A stretch of 64,000 nt of DNA from Polynucleobacter meluiroseus (GCA_945878885.1 CAMCUP010000008.1:1-64000), one strand, 5' to 3'; shown: positions 31,431-43,963, counted from the stretch's first letter. A program made the numbers and translations. The notes: generated by a model not told the origin, from the sequence alone.

Positions 31431-32501
31431 ATGAAAATTGCGGTTCTCCCTGGTGACGGTATTGGTCCAGAAATTATTGCGGCGACAGTTTTAGTGCTCC
31501 AAGCTTTAGGGCCACGTTTTGATTTAGAAACTGCCCCAGTCGGTGGCGCTGCCTATGACTTAAGCGGTCATCCTTTACCACCAGCGACCTTGGCATTAGC
31601 ACAGTCTGCAAAAGCTATTTTATTTGGCGCAGTGGGCGATTGGAAGTACGATACGCTGCCCCGTGAATTTCGACCCGAGCAAGCCATTTTAGGTTTACGT
31701 AAACACCTGGGCCTATTTGCCAATTTTCGCCCAGCGATTTGTTATCCCGAACTAACAGCTGCCTCGAGTTTAAAACCTGAAATTATTGGTGGGCTTGATA
31801 TTTTGATTGTGCGCGAATTAAACGGTGATATTTATTTTGGTTCGCCACGCGGCACACGTAATTCTGAGCACCCTTTATTTCCGGGCGTACGTGAAGGTTT
31901 TGATACCATGCATTACAGCGAGCCAGAAGTGGAGCGCATTGGTCGAGTTGCTTTTGAGGCTGCCCGCAAGCGTAGTAAAAAAGTTTGCAGTGTTGATAAA
32001 GCGAATGTATTAGAAACCTCGCAATTATGGCGTGAGGTGATGACCCGTCTGGGTAAAGATTATGCCGACGTCGAGTTAAGTCATATGTATGTGGATAACG
32101 CTGCGATGCAACTCGTTAAGGCCCCAAAGGCATTTGATGTGGTGGTAACCGGTAATTTATTTGGCGATATTTTGTCTGATGAGGCAGCAATGTTAACTGG
32201 CTCTATCGGCATGCTGCCCTCAGCTTCTTTGGATAAAAATAATAAAGGTTTATACGAACCAAGCCATGGTTCGGCACCCGATATTGCCGGCAAGAATATT
32301 GCTAATCCTCTAGCGACCATACTTTCGGCGGCCATGATGTTACGGTATTCCCTAGGAATGACTGTAGATGCTGAGCGTATTGAGCTTGCTGTACAAAAGG
32401 TCTTGACTCAAGGTTACCGCACAGCAGATATCTTTACCCCAGGCACTACCCAGCTTGGTACTCGTGAAATGGGTGAGGCAGTGGTACAGGCTTTATCCTA
32501 G
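31431..32501 (+). CDS. leuB: 3-isopropylmalate dehydrogenase
   Basis: [39 protein letters not shown]. Confidence 0.98.
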   Translation: MKIAVLPGDGIGPEIIAATVLVLQALGPRFDLETAPVGGAAYDLSGHPLPPATLALAQSAKAILFGAVGDWKYDTLPREFRPEQAILGLRKHLGLFANFRPAICYPELTAASSLKPEIIGGLDILIVRELNGDIYFGSPRGTRNSEHPLFPGVREGFDTMHYSEPEVERIGRVAFEAARKRSKKVCSVDKANVLETSQLWREVMTRLGKDYADVELSHMYVDNAAMQLVKAPKAFDVVVTGNLFGDILSDEAAMLTGSIGMLPSASLDKNNKGLYEPSHGSAPDIAGKNIANPLATILSAAMMLRYSLGMTVDAERIELAVQKVLTQGYRTADIFTPGTTQLGTREMGEAVVQALS

Positions 32502-32534
32502 AGCCCTCATCCCAATCTTTTATTTACATTATTT

Positions 32535-33719
32535 ATGGCCAATTCTTCAGTTCAGCAGCAAATGGGCAAGCTACCCCTAGTGGGTATCGTAGGGTGGCGC
32601 GGGATGGTTGGCAGTGTGCTGATGGAGCGCATGTTAGCTGAGCATGATTTTGATTTGATTGACCCCATCTTTTTTAGCACTAGTAATGCTGGTGGCGAAG
32701 TGCCTTTATTCAATGCAAAAAGGGTTACGAAGCAAGTAACAACCCTGCAGGACGCCAATGATTTGCAAGCCTTAGCGCGTTGCGAGATCATTTTGACTTG
32801 CCAGGGGGGTGATTACACCAAAGCAATTTTTCCGCAACTGCGCGCTCTTGGGTGGAGCGGCCATTGGATTGATGCAGCCAGCGCATTGCGCATGAATGAT
32901 GATGCGGTCTTAGTATTAGATCCAGTTAATCGTAGGGTGATTGATGCTGCTTTGGCTGCGGGTAATAAAAATTGGATCGGCGCTAATTGCACCGTGAGTT
33001 TAATGATGCTGGCAATTGGTGGCCTCTTAAAAGCTGATTTAGTTGAATGGGTTAGTGCCATGACCTATCAAGCAGCATCGGGTGCGGGAGCGCAAAATAT
33101 GCGCGAACTCTTGTTGCAAATGGGGGAGCTACGTGATGCAGTGCAAAGTGACTTAGCTGATCCGGCCGCAGAAATTTTAGAGATCGATCGTAAGGTAAGC
33201 GCCAAATTACGTGCTGCTGATTTTCCAACAACGCATTTTCGCAATACTGCTTTAGCTGGCAGCGTGATTCCATGGATTGATGAGCTAGTTGAGTTTGGTC
33301 AGACTCGTGAAGAATGGAAAGGCGGGGCTGAGCTAAATAAGATGTTGGGTAAACCACCATTTCGTTCGCCAAATAGTATTGCTGTTGATGGTATTTGTGT
33401 GCGGGTAGGGGCAATGCGTTGTCACTCGCAGGGCTTAACGATTAAGCTTAAGCGCGACGTGCCCTTGGCTGAAATCGAAACACTCTTGGCTACAGATAAT
33501 GCATGGATTAAAGTGGTGCCAAATGAGCGTGAAGTAACCGAACGTGAATTGTCGCCAGCAGCAGTTAGTGGCACTTTAACGGTGGCAATTGGGCGTTTGC
33601 ATAAGTTGGCAATGGGGCCAGATTATCTTGGCGCATTTACAGTGGGCGATCAACTAACTTGGGGTGCAGCAGAACCCTTACGGCGTATGCTGCGCATTTT
33701 GCTCGATGCCGATGCTTAG
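32535..33719 (+). CDS. asd: Aspartate-semialdehyde dehydrogenase
   Basis: [34 protein letters not shown]. Confidence 0.98.
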   Translation: MANSSVQQQMGKLPLVGIVGWRGMVGSVLMERMLAEHDFDLIDPIFFSTSNAGGEVPLFNAKRVTKQVTTLQDANDLQALARCEIILTCQGGDYTKAIFPQLRALGWSGHWIDAASALRMNDDAVLVLDPVNRRVIDAALAAGNKNWIGANCTVSLMMLAIGGLLKADLVEWVSAMTYQAASGAGAQNMRELLLQMGELRDAVQSDLADPAAEILEIDRKVSAKLRAADFPTTHFRNTALAGSVIPWIDELVEFGQTREEWKGGAELNKMLGKPPFRSPNSIAVDGICVRVGAMRCHSQGLTIKLKRDVPLAEIETLLATDNAWIKVVPNEREVTERELSPAAVSGTLTVAIGRLHKLAMGPDYLGAFTVGDQLTWGAAEPLRRMLRILLDADA

Positions 33720-35142
33720 TGTGGGGGCCAGGCTTAGTCGGCCGAGCTTCCTTACTGCAATCTTTAGCTTCACCGCGCTTGCTTGGTTTAATGTAGCTGG
33801 TGCAGTCACCTTAGGATCGCCCCAGTTAATTTCTAAGCCGGGAGAGCCATTTCGCACTGAAATCCCCTTACTGCTTTTACCCGATGAATTGCCGCTAGTT
33901 GAGCAGATGAAAGCCGAGGTGCCAAGCTCAGCTACCTTCGAGCGTTTTAGTATTTCAAATCGGGTCTTAGAGTTAAAGCCACAAGCGAGCATTCGTCAAG
34001 CGAAAACAGCCACGGGCCAAACTCAATACCAAATATTAATTCAGTCTGATCGCGCATTAAGTGACTCACAAGAGCCATTTTTAGATCTCTTGGTGCAATT
34101 ATCTTGGCCCTCTGGCAGTCTTACTAAAGTCTATTCTTTATTAGTTGGCGATGCCCAAAAAGTGGTGGTGCGGCCTGGCCAAACCTTAAGCGAAATTGCG
34201 CTACAGATGGCTCCCCAATTGGGTGGTGCGAGCCTTGATGAGACCTTATTAGCTTTATATAAGGCAAATCCCGATGCTTTTGTGGGCGGGAGTATTCATC
34301 GTTTAAACGCGGGTGCAGAGCTTTATAAACCGAGCCAAGCGCTACTTCAGTCGATTACGCCTACTGCAGCAAAAACCTTTGCCGCTAAGAATAATGACGC
34401 TTGGTTAGATTTGAAAACATCAGCTGAGGCTAGTCCGACTAAATCCCCAGATCCTAATTTAAGTAATGCTTCTAAAGACTTGAAAAATAATAAAAATTCT
34501 ACAGATGAGCTAATACAAGATCGTTTGAAAATTGGCCCTGGAATAGGTGATGGCGCCGAGCAGCGGCGCTTCCAAGAAGACCTAGTGGCACAAGAACAAG
34601 CTTTATTACAGATACGGGCTAGAGCAGCTGAATTGGAAAAAAATATTGCCGATTTACAAATCTTATTGGAACAACAGGCTGGGCAACAGGGCGCTCAACA
34701 GAGGGTTCAGCTGGGAGTTAAACAGGGGGTTGAGCAGGGCGGGCAACAGGGAGTTAAGCAGGCGGCACTTACTTGGCCCCCAGTCGCTCTAGCGTTAAGC
34801 TTGCTAGGTTTAACTGGGGCTTTATTTTGGCTTCTAGCGCGCTATACCCGCCGCGCAGAAATGATTCAACCCGATCTGGCTAATCTCGCTGCAAATCATC
34901 TGATTAAACAAGGTTCGAAGGCAACCACTCAGTCAGTTGCTCGGTCAACTTCTCAGTCAACTGATCAGGCAGATGCGCAGAATATCGTGTCAAAAAACCT
35001 TGCTCTGCCTGAAATACCTGCCCGAGCCAAAGTATTATTTGCTGGACTTAATCTCGATTTAAATACTCCCACACCAACCGAACAAACTAAACCAGAGCAA
35101 ACTGACCTAGCTCAGACTAAACCAAGTGATGAAAGAAATTGA
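33706..35142 (+). CDS. FimV/HubP-like protein, N-terminal and LysM-like domains
   Basis: [22 protein letters not shown] FimV N-terminal domain; [14 protein letters not shown] LysM-like; single TM; Q-rich repeats; next to truA. Start could be 33706 or 33712. Confidence 0.85.
   Translation: MPMLSVGARLSRPSFLTAIFSFTALAWFNVAGAVTLGSPQLISKPGEPFRTEIPLLLLPDELPLVEQMKAEVPSSATFERFSISNRVLELKPQASIRQAKTATGQTQYQILIQSDRALSDSQEPFLDLLVQLSWPSGSLTKVYSLLVGDAQKVVVRPGQTLSEIALQMAPQLGGASLDETLLALYKANPDAFVGGSIHRLNAGAELYKPSQALLQSITPTAAKTFAAKNNDAWLDLKTSAEASPTKSPDPNLSNASKDLKNNKNSTDELIQDRLKIGPGIGDGAEQRRFQEDLVAQEQALLQIRARAAELEKNIADLQILLEQQAGQQGAQQRVQLGVKQGVEQGGQQGVKQAALTWPPVALALSLLGLTGALFWLLARYTRRAEMIQPDLANLAANHLIKQGSKATTQSVARSTSQSTDQADAQNIVSKNLALPEIPARAKVLFAGLNLDLNTPTPTEQTKPEQTDLAQTKPSDERN
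34675..34764 (+). repeat. Degenerate Gln/Gly-rich tandem repeat in the fimV-like gene
   Basis: [31 protein letters not shown] from imperfect caacaggg-type units. Confidence 0.7.
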
Positions 35143-36012
35143 ATGGTCGTCACAAATAAACGCATTGCTTTGGGCTTGCAATACGATGGCAGTTCATTTT
35201 CAGGCTGGCAATCGCAGCCGAGCGGTAATACTGTACAAGATCATTTAGAGCAGGCTATTCGTAATTTTGTGGCCGCCGATCTCGCCATACCCTTGCGGGT
35301 AACGACAGCGGGCCGCACCGATGCTGGGGTGCACGCCTTAGGTCAGGTAGTGCATTTCGAGACCATGGTTGAGCGTGATCCGTGGTCGTGGGTACGGGGC
35401 TTAAACCGTTTTTTACCCCAAGCCATTGCAGTGAACTGGGCTAAGGCCGTACCGTACGAGTTTGACGCTCGTTATTCAGCTTTTGAGCGTACGTATGTTT
35501 ATGCCTTGCATGCTGGGCCATGTCGGGCGCCTACCGTAGCAGAGCGTGCCGGCTTTTTAATTTTGCCAGCGCAACAATGGTTTGATGTTGCTGCAATGCA
35601 AGCTGCTGCAATTACTATTATTGGCGAGCATGATTTTTCTGCTTTTCGTGCTGCCGAATGCCAAAGTAAAACTCCTATTAAGCACCTCTATGAAATTACC
35701 TTGCTTGATGCCCAACCCTGGTTATTTTTTAAAATTCGCGCAAATGCATTTTTGCATCACATGGTGCGTAATATTGTGGGAAGTATGATTGCAATTGGCT
35801 TGGGTAAGCAATCTAGTGCTTGGCTGGCAACTGTGTTGGCGTCTTGCAATCGCCAGATAGCAGCCCCCACCTTTGCAGCCGATGGTTTATATCTGATGGA
35901 AGTAAAGTATCCCAATGAATTTGCTATTCCAGAGCCTTGGCTTGGAAATTCTTGGCTACCTTATGGCGCTTTAGGTTTTCCGCCCACTAAATTACAAGAA
36001 GCATATCCTTAG
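35143..36012 (+). CDS. truA: tRNA pseudouridine(38-40) synthase
   Basis: [38 protein letters not shown]. Confidence 0.98.
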   Translation: MVVTNKRIALGLQYDGSSFSGWQSQPSGNTVQDHLEQAIRNFVAADLAIPLRVTTAGRTDAGVHALGQVVHFETMVERDPWSWVRGLNRFLPQAIAVNWAKAVPYEFDARYSAFERTYVYALHAGPCRAPTVAERAGFLILPAQQWFDVAAMQAAAITIIGEHDFSAFRAAECQSKTPIKHLYEITLLDAQPWLFFKIRANAFLHHMVRNIVGSMIAIGLGKQSSAWLATVLASCNRQIAAPTFAADGLYLMEVKYPNEFAIPEPWLGNSWLPYGALGFPPTKLQEAYP

Positions 36013-36015
36013 CAA

Positions 36016-36684
36016 ATGGGCTTACTTCAATACACCCCTGGGAAAACCAAAATTAAAATTTGCGGCTTACGCGATATAGCCGCGGTTGATGCTACTGTTC
36101 AGGCTGGCGCCGATGCTCTAGGCTTTGTTTTTTATCCACCAAGCCCCCGCGCTATCTCTCTTGCATTGGCTGGCGAGCTCATGGCCCGTATTCCGCCAGG
36201 AGTTGATGCCGTAGCCTTATTGGTAAATCCCACTGTAGCCGAGGTAGCATTGTTGCGGGCTAGCCTACCCATTACTTTATGGCAATTTCATGGCGATGAG
36301 TCGCCAGGTGACTGTTTGCAGCTGGCAGCAGGTCAGCCATGGCTAAAAGCGGCTCGAATTGGCAAGAATTTCGCATTCGCCGATTTTTCCCTACAATACG
36401 AGTTAGCTAGTGCTTTTCTCCTAGATGCCTTGGTTGAAGGTTACGGAGGGGGCGGGCTACCTTTTAATTGGCAAGGGATTCCACAGTCATGGGTAAGCGC
36501 AAACGCGCATCGGGTCGTTTTGAGTGGTGGGTTGAACACGCGCAACGTCGGCGAGGCAATTGCTCGCCTGCGACCTTGTGCAGTTGATATTTCGAGCGGC
36601 GTAGAAATTGCTAAAGGCGTAAAAGATCCAGCGCTCATTCACGAATTTATTCAGGCGGTGCGCGCTACCGATACAGCAAATTAA
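36016..36684 (+). CDS. trpF: Phosphoribosylanthranilate isomerase
   Basis: KIKICGLRD, GADALGFVFYPPSPRAI, LSGGLN. Confidence 0.97.
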   Translation: MGLLQYTPGKTKIKICGLRDIAAVDATVQAGADALGFVFYPPSPRAISLALAGELMARIPPGVDAVALLVNPTVAEVALLRASLPITLWQFHGDESPGDCLQLAAGQPWLKAARIGKNFAFADFSLQYELASAFLLDALVEGYGGGGLPFNWQGIPQSWVSANAHRVVLSGGLNTRNVGEAIARLRPCAVDISSGVEIAKGVKDPALIHEFIQAVRATDTAN

Positions 36685-36724
36685 TGTCTCAGCCGCTGTT
36701 GCTCCTTAATTAAAAGAGGTACTT

Positions 36725-37918
36725 ATGTACGATAAACCAGATTCTCGCGGTCACTTTGGCCCTTATGGAGGGGTGTTTGTTTCTGAAACCCTCATGTTTG
36801 CTTTAGAAGAGTTGAAGCAGGCATATGCTCGCTATCAACATGATCCTGAATTTTTAGCTGAGTTTCATAGCGAACTTAAGCATTTTGTGGGACGACCCTC
36901 GCCGGTGTATCACGCCAAACGTTGGAGTGAAATGTTGGGTGGTGCGCAAATTTATTTAAAGCGTGAAGACTTAAATCATACTGGCGCGCATAAAATTAAT
37001 AATGTGATCGGCCAAGCGATGCTGGCCAAGCGCATGGGCAAGCCACGCATCATTGCTGAAACTGGCGCTGGCCAACATGGGGTAGCAACGGCTACCATTT
37101 GTGCGCGTTATGGCCTCGATTGCACGGTTTACCAAGGCTCGGTTGATGTTGAGCGGCAAGCGCAAAATGTTTATCGTATGAAGTTGCTTGGCGCTAAGGT
37201 AGTTCCTGTTGAATCGGGCACCAAAACCCTTAAAGATGCTTTAAATGAGGCTATGCGCGATTGGGTCACTAATGTTGACAATACCTTTTACATTATTGGT
37301 ACAGTTGCTGGCCCCCATCCCTATCCCATGATGGTGCGTGATTTTCAAAGCGTGATTGGTGAGGAATGCAAAGTTCAAATGCCTGAAATGATTGGTCGTC
37401 AGCCTGACTATGTAATGGCTTGCGTAGGTGGCGGCTCTAATGCAATGGGAATTTTTTATCCGTATATTGAATTTCCTGAAGTACAACTGATTGGTGTTGA
37501 GGCGGCAGGACGGGGCATTGCAAGTGGCGCACATTCTGCCGCGTTGTGTGCGGGTAAGCCAGGTGTTTTGCATGGTAATCGTACTTATTTATTACAAGAT
37601 GAAAATGGTCAAATTGCCGAAACCCATTCAGTATCAGCCGGCATGGATTACCCAGGCGTGGGACCTGAACACGCTTGGCTAAAGGACTCTGCCCGTGCCG
37701 AGTATGTCGCGATCAGCGATGCTGAAGCGCTCAAAGCTTTTCATGATTGCTGCCAAATTGAAGGCATTATTCCAGCACTTGAATCGGCTCATGCAATTGC
37801 CTATGCTTGCAAGTTGGCACCAACCTTAGCTAAAGATAAAACAATTCTGATTAATTTATCTGGACGCGGTGATAAAGATATGCATACCGTTGCCCTAGCA
37901 ACAGGCTCGGAAGGCTAG
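36725..37918 (+). CDS. trpB: Tryptophan synthase beta subunit
   Basis: [34 protein letters not shown]. Confidence 0.98.
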   Translation: MYDKPDSRGHFGPYGGVFVSETLMFALEELKQAYARYQHDPEFLAEFHSELKHFVGRPSPVYHAKRWSEMLGGAQIYLKREDLNHTGAHKINNVIGQAMLAKRMGKPRIIAETGAGQHGVATATICARYGLDCTVYQGSVDVERQAQNVYRMKLLGAKVVPVESGTKTLKDALNEAMRDWVTNVDNTFYIIGTVAGPHPYPMMVRDFQSVIGEECKVQMPEMIGRQPDYVMACVGGGSNAMGIFYPYIEFPEVQLIGVEAAGRGIASGAHSAALCAGKPGVLHGNRTYLLQDENGQIAETHSVSAGMDYPGVGPEHAWLKDSARAEYVAISDAEALKAFHDCCQIEGIIPALESAHAIAYACKLAPTLAKDKTILINLSGRGDKDMHTVALATGSEG

Positions 37919-37921
37919 TGC

Positions 37922-38743
37922 ATGTCAAAAATTAAGGCCTTATTTGCGGAGCTAAAAAAGACTGGCAAGAAAGGGCTCATTCCTTTTATTACTGCGGGCG
38001 ATCCCGATCCTACCGCAACAGTTGAGTTGATGCATGCCTTGGTGCGCGGGGGTGCAAATGTGTTGGAATTGGGCATTCCTTTTTCGGACCCAATGGCCGA
38101 TGGCCCCGTCATTCAGCGCGCTTCCGAGCGCGCTTTGGCAAAAGGGGTGACTTTGCGGCAATGTTTGGCAATGGTGCAGCAATTTCGCCAAACAGATAGC
38201 GCTACACCAGTTGTCTTAATGGGCTACGCCAATCCAGTAGAGCAAATGGGCGCAGAACATTTTGCCCAAGAAGCAAAGGCTGCTGGGGTTGATGGCGTGC
38301 TAATTGTCGATTATCCGCCTGAAGAATGCATTGACTTTTCGGCGCTAATGCGCGCTGCTGGCATTGACCCCATTTTCTTATTGGCACCAACTTCTTCGCA
38401 GGAACGGATTGATGCAGCAGCTAAAGCAGCTTCTGGCTATCTTTACTATGTTTCCTTGCGCGGTGTTACAGGTGCGGCGCATTTAAATACTCAAGATGTT
38501 GCAAGCATTATTCCCGCGATCCGGGCCACTACGGCAATTCCAATTGCAGTCGGTTTTGGTATTCGTGATGCTGCTAGCGCATGTGCTGTGGCGCATTTAG
38601 CCGATGCAGTTGTCATTGGTAGTCGCATTATTCAATTGCTTGAAGAGTCAGTTAAGGGTGGTGACATGACTGCAGCAGTACAATCACTAGAAAATTTTAT
38701 GCGCGAGATTCGTGTGGCGCTCGATGCCCAAGAAAATAACTAG
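37922..38743 (+). CDS. trpA: Tryptophan synthase alpha subunit
   Basis: [29 protein letters not shown]. Confidence 0.98.
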   Translation: MSKIKALFAELKKTGKKGLIPFITAGDPDPTATVELMHALVRGGANVLELGIPFSDPMADGPVIQRASERALAKGVTLRQCLAMVQQFRQTDSATPVVLMGYANPVEQMGAEHFAQEAKAAGVDGVLIVDYPPEECIDFSALMRAAGIDPIFLLAPTSSQERIDAAAKAASGYLYYVSLRGVTGAAHLNTQDVASIIPAIRATTAIPIAVGFGIRDAASACAVAHLADAVVIGSRIIQLLEESVKGGDMTAAVQSLENFMREIRVALDAQENN

Positions 38744-38756
38744 AGATCATTGATTA

Positions 38757-39650
38757 ATGAGTTGGATCGATAAATTACTCCCCCCCCAAATTCAACAAAC
38801 CGATCCAGCGAATCGAAAGTCGATTCCAGAGGGCTTATGGGTTAAGTGTCCAGCGTGTGAGGCAGTTTTATATAGCACCGATATTGAAGCGAATTTATCT
38901 GTGTGCCCTAAATGCTCGCATCATCTGCGGATTGGTGCACGGCAACGCCTCAATGCCTTATTAGATGTTAAGCCACAACATGAAATTGGCGCCACTATTT
39001 TTCCGCTTGATCCTTTAAAGTTTCATGATTCAAAAAAATATCCTGATCGCTTAAAAGAGGCTAAAGATGTCTCGGGTGAAAGTGAAGCATTAATTGTGAT
39101 AGCTGGAAAAATTGCTGGTATTAACGTAGTAGCTGCTAGTTTTGAATTTCAATTTATGGGTGGTTCGATGGGCTCGGTAGTTGGTGAGCGTTTTGTCCGC
39201 GGTGTAGAAGAGGCAATTAAACAAAAATGTGCCTTCATCTGTATTACTGCAACAGGCGGTGCGCGCATGCAAGAAAGTTTGCTATCGCTGTTACAAATGG
39301 CTAAGACTAATGCGATGTTAACGAAATTAGCGCACCAAGGCTTACCATTTATTAGTGTTTTAACCGACCCGACTATGGGCGGCATTTCGGCCAGCTTTGC
39401 TTTTATGGGCGATATTGTGATAGCTGAGCCAAAGGCCTTAATTGGTTTTGCTGGACCACGGGTGATTGAACAAACTGTGCGCGAAAAATTACCTGAAGGT
39501 TTTCAGCGAGCCGAATTTTTGATGCAACACGGCGGCATCGACATGATCATTGATCGTCGCCAAATGCGCAATGAAATTGCCCAGTTGTTGGCGCTCTTAC
39601 AAAATCGACCAGTGCCAAGCGCTGTCATTGCTGCTGAAGATACTGCTTAG
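38757..39650 (+). CDS. accD: Acetyl-CoA carboxylase carboxyltransferase subunit beta
   Basis: [22 protein letters not shown] zinc finger, [17 protein letters not shown]. Confidence 0.98.
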   Translation: MSWIDKLLPPQIQQTDPANRKSIPEGLWVKCPACEAVLYSTDIEANLSVCPKCSHHLRIGARQRLNALLDVKPQHEIGATIFPLDPLKFHDSKKYPDRLKEAKDVSGESEALIVIAGKIAGINVVAASFEFQFMGGSMGSVVGERFVRGVEEAIKQKCAFICITATGGARMQESLLSLLQMAKTNAMLTKLAHQGLPFISVLTDPTMGGISASFAFMGDIVIAEPKALIGFAGPRVIEQTVREKLPEGFQRAEFLMQHGGIDMIIDRRQMRNEIAQLLALLQNRPVPSAVIAAEDTA

Positions 39651-40976
39651 TTGACTGCAACGTTAGCAAACCCTTATTCTTTTTCAACGTTGGCAGCGTG
39701 GCTGAGCCACCTTGAGGTAGCGCATCCTGTGGGCATTGATATGAGCCTAGAGCGAATTACTTTGGTCAAAAATGCCTTGGATTTGCAATTTACTTGCCCT
39801 GTGATTACGGTAGCCGGCACGAATGGAAAAGGTTCAACCTGCGCTTTTTTAGAGTCAATTTTAAGTGCCGCCGGCTATCGAGTCGGGTGCCATACCTCAC
39901 CCCATTTATTGCGCTTTAATGAGCGGGCACACTTGCAGGGAGTTGAGGCAAGTGATGCGCAATTGTTAGAGCATTTTGCTGTAGTTGAACAGGCCCGCTT
40001 GAGGGTGCCTGATGCGCCAACTTTAACCTATTTTGAATTTACAACACTAGCGATCTTGCATTTATTTGCCCAGGCTAATTTAGATGTTGTGATTTTAGAA
40101 GTTGGCATGGGCGGACGGCTTGATGCAGTTAATATTGTGGACGCTGACTGCGCCATCCTTACCAGCATTGATATTGATCATGCGAGTTTTTTAGGTAATA
40201 CCCGTGAAGCTATTGCGCTTGAAAAAGCTGGAATTTTCCGCGCCGGTAAATTTGCAATATGTGGCGATCCTTTGCCGCCTCAATCGTTAGTTGACTTCGC
40301 AACTAGCCTAGGCTGCAAGCTTTATGTATCTGGGCGTGACTTTCATTTTCAAGGTGACCAACAGCAATGGTCTTGGTCGGGTATGTCTAAACGTTTTAGT
40401 GGCTTGGCATATCCCGCCTTACGCGGTGCAAATCAATTATTAAATGCCGCCGCTGTAATTGCAGCATTAACTGCATTGCATGAACGTCTACCTGTTGCGG
40501 CGCAAGATGTACGTTTAGGTTTTGCAATGGTCGAGCTACCTGGACGCTTTCAAGTATTGGCCGGTCGACCGACTTGTATTTTAGATGTTGCCCACAATCC
40601 GCATGCAGCGGCAACCCTTTATCGCAGTTTGGATAATATGGGCTACTTTCCATATACTTATGCAGTTTTTGGGGCGATGGCCGATAAAGATATTCCGGCG
40701 GTTTTACAGCCTTTTTTAGGGTTAGTTGACTATTGGTTTTGCACGGATTTACCAACAGCTAGAGCCGCGAGTGCACTGGACATTAAAGCGCATTTGCTGA
40801 ATTTAGGGGTCGCAGAAAACGTATCTAAAGCTGATCGCATCAGCTGCTTCCCTGATCCAGCCAAGGCCTATCAAGAGGCCATAGCAAAAGCCGGCGAGGG
40901 TGATAGAATAGTGGTCTTCGGATCCTTCTATACTGTTGCTGGCGTAATGGCTTATCGAAACAACCTGGTTAATTGA
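39651..40976 (+). CDS. folC: Dihydrofolate synthase / folylpolyglutamate synthase (TTG start)
   Basis: VAGTNGKGSTCAFLESIL, VGMGGRLDAVN, DVAHNPHAA. Confidence 0.97.
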   Translation: MTATLANPYSFSTLAAWLSHLEVAHPVGIDMSLERITLVKNALDLQFTCPVITVAGTNGKGSTCAFLESILSAAGYRVGCHTSPHLLRFNERAHLQGVEASDAQLLEHFAVVEQARLRVPDAPTLTYFEFTTLAILHLFAQANLDVVILEVGMGGRLDAVNIVDADCAILTSIDIDHASFLGNTREAIALEKAGIFRAGKFAICGDPLPPQSLVDFATSLGCKLYVSGRDFHFQGDQQQWSWSGMSKRFSGLAYPALRGANQLLNAAAVIAALTALHERLPVAAQDVRLGFAMVELPGRFQVLAGRPTCILDVAHNPHAAATLYRSLDNMGYFPYTYAVFGAMADKDIPAVLQPFLGLVDYWFCTDLPTARAASALDIKAHLLNLGVAENVSKADRISCFPDPAKAYQEAIAKAGEGDRIVVFGSFYTVAGVMAYRNNLVN

Positions 40977-40979
40977 TCC

Positions 40980-41867
40980 ATGATTCGTTTACCGAAGCTG
41001 TTTAATCGCAATTCCAAGCCCGAGCCCGTCGGTCGGGCCGCTGTCGGCAGTCGCTCGCGAGCTGCCGCTAAATCGGGTACTTACCAGCGCACATCCCAAA
41101 CAACTTCTGGCGATGAACTTTCTCTCACTGAAGATCCTGATCGGCAACGCGCTCGCCATCGTTTAATTGGAGCTGCGGTATTAGTGCTGCTTGCAGTAGT
41201 TGGTTTACCTCGTATTTTGGATAGCAAACCTAAAGCGGTTAATAGCGACATTGCCGTCAATATTGTGACTAGCTTACCCTTACTTGGCAGCACTAGTAGT
41301 AACTTACTAAGTAACCCACCGGTAGCAGAGTCACCAGCAACCAATACACCCGCAGCCGCACCCGTACCCCTAGATAAATCGCCCGCCTCTCCACCTCCAG
41401 CTATGGGGTCTGCTAATTCACCTTCCGCTGCCGAACTTAAGGCCGAATCAAAAGTCGATGCGCCAACGTCAAGCACCCCTTCTGCACCCGTTAAAAATTT
41501 GGGTTTAAGCGTAGGTGAGGAGGTGATTAAGCCGAGCGCTACTAATCCTAGTAATAAAGCTACTGTAGCTACACCAAATTCTACCGAGTTAGCAGCCAGT
41601 AGTGCTGCAGAAACGCGACCTAACGGCAGTAAGTTTGTAATTCAGATTGGTGCGTTTGCTTCTGAAGACCGCGTTAAGGGATGGATTAGTAAATTGAAAG
41701 AGCAAAAAATTCCTAACTATGTTTTAAATAAAACTGGCGCTGATGGCGCTAAGCTTTATGTATTACGCGCTGGTCCATTTACCGATAAAGATGCCGCAGA
41801 AGCAGCTGAAAAAAAGATTAAGGCTTTAGGTTTAAGCCCGCGTTTAGTTGAAGTAGGTAAAACTTAA
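40980..41867 (+). CDS. SPOR-domain protein (DedD-like)
   Basis: Single N-terminal TM, Ser/Pro/Ala linker, C-terminal SPOR domain FVIQIGAFASEDRVKGWISKLKEQ. Confidence 0.92.
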   Translation: MIRLPKLFNRNSKPEPVGRAAVGSRSRAAAKSGTYQRTSQTTSGDELSLTEDPDRQRARHRLIGAAVLVLLAVVGLPRILDSKPKAVNSDIAVNIVTSLPLLGSTSSNLLSNPPVAESPATNTPAAAPVPLDKSPASPPPAMGSANSPSAAELKAESKVDAPTSSTPSAPVKNLGLSVGEEVIKPSATNPSNKATVATPNSTELAASSAAETRPNGSKFVIQIGAFASEDRVKGWISKLKEQKIPNYVLNKTGADGAKLYVLRAGPFTDKDAAEAAEKKIKALGLSPRLVEVGKT

Positions 41868-42418
41868 TGGAACTACTCGCCTCGTTAAAACTAACCCCAG
41901 TTGATTACGTCGTATTTACTGTACTACTTGTTTCGGCATTGGTAGGTGTATCGCGCGGGCTCTTTAAAGAAGTTTTAGCCTTATTTTCCTGGATCATTGC
42001 AGCTTGGGTAGCTTATCACTACAGTGATTACCTGTCATCCGAGTGGCTCTCTACTTTTAAAATGGATGAGCTCTTGCGTTTAGGACTAAGCTTCCTGATT
42101 TTATTTGTTGCTACATTAATTGCCTGTAGTGTACTGGGGGGATTAATTCAAAAATTAATCTTATCCGTTGGGCTTAGCTTGACTGATCGCTTTTTGGGTT
42201 TAATTTTTGGTTTATTACGTGGTGGGGTTGTGGTGGTCATTTTGGCCACCTTAGCAGCCTTAACCCCGCTAACAAAAACTGCCGATTGGCGCTTAGCTAA
42301 AACTCGCCCCAGTCTAGAAGTGGCAACCAGCTTAATTAAAAGTTGGCTACCAGCTGATTGGGCTAGTCAATTAGGCGCTGTACCAAATCTTGCTTTACCA
42401 CTCAAAATAGGGAGTTAA
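41867..42418 (+). CDS. cvpA: CvpA family protein
   Basis: Four TM segments, VLLVSALVGVSRGLFKEVLALFSWIIAA. Confidence 0.94.
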   Translation: MELLASLKLTPVDYVVFTVLLVSALVGVSRGLFKEVLALFSWIIAAWVAYHYSDYLSSEWLSTFKMDELLRLGLSFLILFVATLIACSVLGGLIQKLILSVGLSLTDRFLGLIFGLLRGGVVVVILATLAALTPLTKTADWRLAKTRPSLEVATSLIKSWLPADWASQLGAVPNLALPLKIGS

Positions 42419-42423
42419 AAGCT

Positions 42424-43959
42424 ATGTGCGGAGTTGTCGGCAGCGTTTCTCACTACCCAGTGAATCAGCTACTCTATGATGCACTTTTGCTCTTGCAACA
42501 TCGAGGTCAAGACGCCGCTGGTATTGCCACCATGAATGGCAATTCGTTTGCTATGCATAAAGCCAATGGCTTGGTGCGTGACGTATTTCGAACGCGCAAT
42601 ATGCGCAGCTTAGTGGGTAATGCCGGCATTGGTCAGGTGCGTTATCCCACTGCAGGCTCTGTAAGCAATGAAGAAGAAGCGCAACCCTTTTATGTGAGCG
42701 CACCCTACGGCATTATTTTGGTTCATAACGGCAATTTAACGAATGCCCCTAGCCTACGTGTTGAAATGGCATATCGTGACCGGCGCCACATTAATACTAA
42801 TTCTGATACCGAAGTGCTGCTTAATGTGTTGGCTGACGAATTACAGCGTGAAACCAATAGCGCCGCCCTAGATGAAGATGCAATGTTTAAGGCAGTAAGT
42901 AGCCTATCGCATCGTATTAAAGGCTCTTATGCTGTTATTTCGATGATTGCAGGTTATGGTTTATTGGCCTTTCGTGATCCCTTTGGCATTCGCCCCCTAT
43001 GTATTGGTCGGCTCGATACCCCCGACGGGCCTGAATGGCTGCTGGCATCTGAGTCGGTTGCTTTAGAGGGATTAGGCTTTACTTTCGTGCGCGATGTCAA
43101 TCCTGGCGAAGCAATTTATATTGATCTTGACGGAAATTTCTCTTGCCGCCAGTATGCAGAGGCGCGCCTAGTGCCTTGTATTTTTGAATATGTTTATATG
43201 GCGCGACCCGATTCAACCATTGACGGTGTTACTGTGTATAACGTTCGTATGCGTATGGGTGATTACTTAGCAGAAAAAATTCGGTCAGCAACTGACGTTA
43301 GTAAAATTGACGTGGTCATGCCGATTCCCGATTCAAGCCGGCCTGCTGCTATGCAAGTCGCCAAGCGCTTAGGTATTGCGTATCGCGAAGGCTTTTTTAA
43401 GAATCGATATATTGGGCGAACCTTTATCATGCCTGGTCAAGAGGTCAGAAAAAAATCTGTACGACAAAAATTGAATGCTATGCGCGTTGAATTTAAAGAT
43501 AAAACTGTTTTAATTGTTGACGATTCAATTGTGCGGGGAACTACTTCCTATGAAATTGTACAAATGGCTCGTGAAGCGGGCGCTAAAAAAGTAATTTTTG
43601 CCTCGGCCGCGCCACCCGTTCGCTTTCCTAATGTCTACGGAATTGATATGCCAACTCGTAGCGAATTAGTTGCTTACGGCCGAACTGATGAAGAAATTAA
43701 TCGTCTCATTGGGGCTGATCAATTAATTTATCAAGACGTTGAAGATATGAAACAAGCTGTGCGGGACATAAATCCCAATTTAAAAGAATTTGAAGCCTCA
43801 TGTTTTGATGGCCATTATGTTACCGGCGATATCACTGAGTCTTATCTCGATGCTCTTGAAGCTGCCCGTAATTCTGAGTCGGCTCAGGCTGATCGTCAAA
43901 AAGACCCTAGCGATTTTGCGCGCTCACAATTACACCTTCATTTAGCCACTGAAGATTAA
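42424..43959 (+). CDS. purF: Amidophosphoribosyltransferase
   Basis: MCGVVG N-terminal Cys, LQHRGQDAAGI, VLIVDDSIVRGTTSYEIV. Confidence 0.98.
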   Translation: MCGVVGSVSHYPVNQLLYDALLLLQHRGQDAAGIATMNGNSFAMHKANGLVRDVFRTRNMRSLVGNAGIGQVRYPTAGSVSNEEEAQPFYVSAPYGIILVHNGNLTNAPSLRVEMAYRDRRHINTNSDTEVLLNVLADELQRETNSAALDEDAMFKAVSSLSHRIKGSYAVISMIAGYGLLAFRDPFGIRPLCIGRLDTPDGPEWLLASESVALEGLGFTFVRDVNPGEAIYIDLDGNFSCRQYAEARLVPCIFEYVYMARPDSTIDGVTVYNVRMRMGDYLAEKIRSATDVSKIDVVMPIPDSSRPAAMQVAKRLGIAYREGFFKNRYIGRTFIMPGQEVRKKSVRQKLNAMRVEFKDKTVLIVDDSIVRGTTSYEIVQMAREAGAKKVIFASAAPPVRFPNVYGIDMPTRSELVAYGRTDEEINRLIGADQLIYQDVEDMKQAVRDINPNLKEFEASCFDGHYVTGDITESYLDALEAARNSESAQADRQKDPSDFARSQLHLHLATED

Positions 43960-43963
43960 TGCA

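Noticed and set aside
33052-33414. 120-aa antisense ORF within asd
   Set aside because: Likely codon-usage artefact opposite asd
34905-34925. aaggttcgaaggc resembling a T-loop of a tRNA
   Set aside because: Lies inside the fimV-like CDS with no cloverleaf around it
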